From Candidatus Aminicenantota bacterium (GTDB lineage: Bacteria; Acidobacteriota; Aminicenantia; Aminicenantales; Aminicenantaceae), in the NCBI GenBank assembly GCA_030620655.1, contig JAUXEH010000236.1, forward strand, positions 1-5,144: a stretch of DNA of 5,144 nt. The letters are read 5' to 3'. A program made the position numbers and the translations under genes. The notes under the pieces were generated by a model. That model did not search any database and was not told the DNA's origin. It worked only from the letters and a program-made list of their open reading frames with translations. Shown here piece after piece: positions 4,077 through 5,144 of this stretch; positions within the stretch are counted from its first letter, which is position 1; every line of letters begins with the position of its first letter.

Positions 4077-5144
4077 GTCGCTCTTCTCCGGTCTTTGTCT
4101 GGCTGCTGATCCTGAGCCTCGCCTTCCTGGTCCTGATCTATGTCCTGCCCTTTTCCGGTTCGGGAGATCTGCCCTTTACCATGGTCCAAGCATCGGAGAG
4201 AATGGTCTCTGCGACTCAAGCCCTTCGAGAGTGCCGGGCCGGAAACGGCCTCGCCATCGATCCTGATATAGACATCAACCGAACCGGCCTGATCGGCGGC
4301 GAGTTCTCCCCGATCACCACCTCGGTGGGCCAGCTCGAGGCCAAGCGCACGACCACCAATCCCAACGCCGCAGGCCTGATCGTCCTGCTGCTGCATCAAG
4401 CCGGTGTGCGGCGCGGCGACACGATAGCGGTGGGAGCCTCCGGTTCCTTCCCCGCATTGATCATCGCTACCCTATGCGCGGCCTCTGTCATGGACGTCGA
4501 TGCCTTGTTTATCCCTTCCCTGGGCGCCTCCCAATGGGGCGCCAACCATCCGGAATTCCACTGGCTCATCATGCAGGACTGCCTGGAAGATCTGGGCTTG
4601 ATCCGGAGGCCGCCTGTGGCCGTTTCCCTCGGTGGAGACAACGATGTGGGCACCAACATGGCGCCTGAGGGACGCGCCCTCCTGGAAAGGGCCATGGAGG
4701 CGAGCGGCTTGACGATCATCCGGGAGCAGGATCTTAAGAAGAATGTCGCCTGGCGGACGCGGCTTTTAAGGGCGGCGGCCAACGGGGCGGCCATCCGGGC
4801 CTTCGTCAACATAGGGGGAACCTTCGCCAACATCGGCACCGACTCCCTCATCCTCGAGGTCAAACCGGGCGTGGCCCGCATCCGAGACTTTCCGTCTCCG
4901 GAACGGCAGGGCATGGTCTTTGCCATGGCAGCCCGAAATGTTCCCGTGATCCACCTGCTCTTCATCCGCGGCCTTGCCACAGAGTACGGTCTGCCCTGGG
5001 ATCCGAAGCCCCTGCCTTCACCCGGACAGGGCACACTCTACCGCCGCGTCCGTGAGCACAGCCTGATATTTATCATCATGGGCCTGGTTTACCTGGCCGC
5101 TGTAATCGCCCTGCTTTTTGTCGACAGCCTGCGGCGCAGGCGTC
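4061..5144 (+). CDS. pgsW: Poly-gamma-glutamate system protein (PgsW-type), 3' end beyond window
   Basis: ATG at 4061 opens a frame that runs off the right edge, giving 361 residues without a stop. AAGGA (4049-4053) lies seven bases upstream. A membrane helix at 11-30 follows a basic N-terminus. A large soluble domain spans about 35-332, and a second helix at about 335-354 is followed by DSLRRRR, so the protein probably ends soon after the window. By the positive-inside rule the domain faces outside the cytoplasm. Conserved-looking blocks are DPDIDINRTGLIGGEFSPITTS (67-88, near-complete block), VGASGSFPALIIATL (124-138), GASQWGANHPEFHWLIM (155-171), SLGGDNDVG (189-197), VNIGGTFANIGT (249-260) and EYGLPWDPKP (308-317). 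I recognise these as the family annotated as poly-gamma-glutamate system protein, found beside pgsB and pgsC outside the Bacillus lineage. The biochemical role is unknown to me. GASGS resembles, but does not match, a GxSxG hydrolase elbow. It overlaps pgsC by 16 bases. Confidence 0.85.
   Translation, partial: MDHGVGRSSPVFVWLLILSLAFLVLIYVLPFSGSGDLPFTMVQASERMVSATQALRECRAGNGLAIDPDIDINRTGLIGGEFSPITTSVGQLEAKRTTTNPNAAGLIVLLLHQAGVRRGDTIAVGASGSFPALIIATLCAASVMDVDALFIPSLGASQWGANHPEFHWLIMQDCLEDLGLIRRPPVAVSLGGDNDVGTNMAPEGRALLERAMEASGLTIIREQDLKKNVAWRTRLLRAAANGAAIRAFVNIGGTFANIGTDSLILEVKPGVARIRDFPSPERQGMVFAMAARNVPVIHLLFIRGLATEYGLPWDPKPLPSPGQGTLYRRVREHSLIFIIMGLVYLAAVIALLFVDSLRRRR

Noticed and set aside
4396..5034. 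Minus-strand open frame of 212 codons near the right edge
   Set aside because: It is antisense to the pgsW frame, which has membrane anchors, an RBS and family motifs; the minus frame is low-complexity and Arg/Met/Ser-rich.

Overview
The window is about 5.1 kb of GC-rich coding DNA, with one AT-richer gap of about 175 bp. Tat-type protein export, a DUF362-type protein, SD-led overlapping genes and a Mur-ligase-like polyglutamate operon suggest a bacterium. A Gram-negative or environmental lineage such as Desulfobacterota or a neighbouring phylum is my best guess, but this is inference and no marker gene fixes the taxon.

Layout. (1) Positions 2-154 are the C-terminal tail of a DUF362-like protein. 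Its stop overlaps the start (ATGA) of a 440-residue class V, PLP-dependent aminotransferase-like protein (151-1473) with a twin-arginine motif at its N-terminus. These two form a translationally coupled pair. (2) A short convergent spacer holds a dispersed-repeat-like sequence ending in a near-perfect 24-bp palindrome, which runs into the 3' end of the next gene. (3) tag, DNA-3-methyladenine glycosylase I, lies on the minus strand (1518-2081) with its own RBS and a plausible promoter. (4) The divergent gap 2082-2255 is AT-rich and contains a 78-bp imperfect inverted repeat, a second small hairpin and a TATAAT box. (5) A plus-strand operon runs from 2256 off the right edge: a 46-codon hypothetical membrane-type small protein, pgsB (poly-gamma-glutamate ligase), pgsC (membrane partner) and a third gene matching the poly-gamma-glutamate system protein family often called PgsW, cut by the window end. 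All neighbours in this operon overlap by a few bases.

How the genes work together. PgsB and PgsC are the core of the membrane amide ligase that polymerises glutamate through its gamma-carboxyl. The PgsW-like protein has one membrane anchor at each end and a large domain predicted to face outside the cytoplasm. It is the least understood member and the most interesting one here. A PgsA/CapA-type export partner is not visible and, if present, would lie beyond the right edge. The DUF362/aminotransferase pair and tag have no evident link to polyglutamate.

The gene at 4061-5144 has no stop inside the window and the fragment at 2-154 has no start, so both could be missed by simple ORF calling. The start of pgsB is unresolved: the reading frame and its membrane helix extend upstream of the first ATG/GTG/TTG codon.
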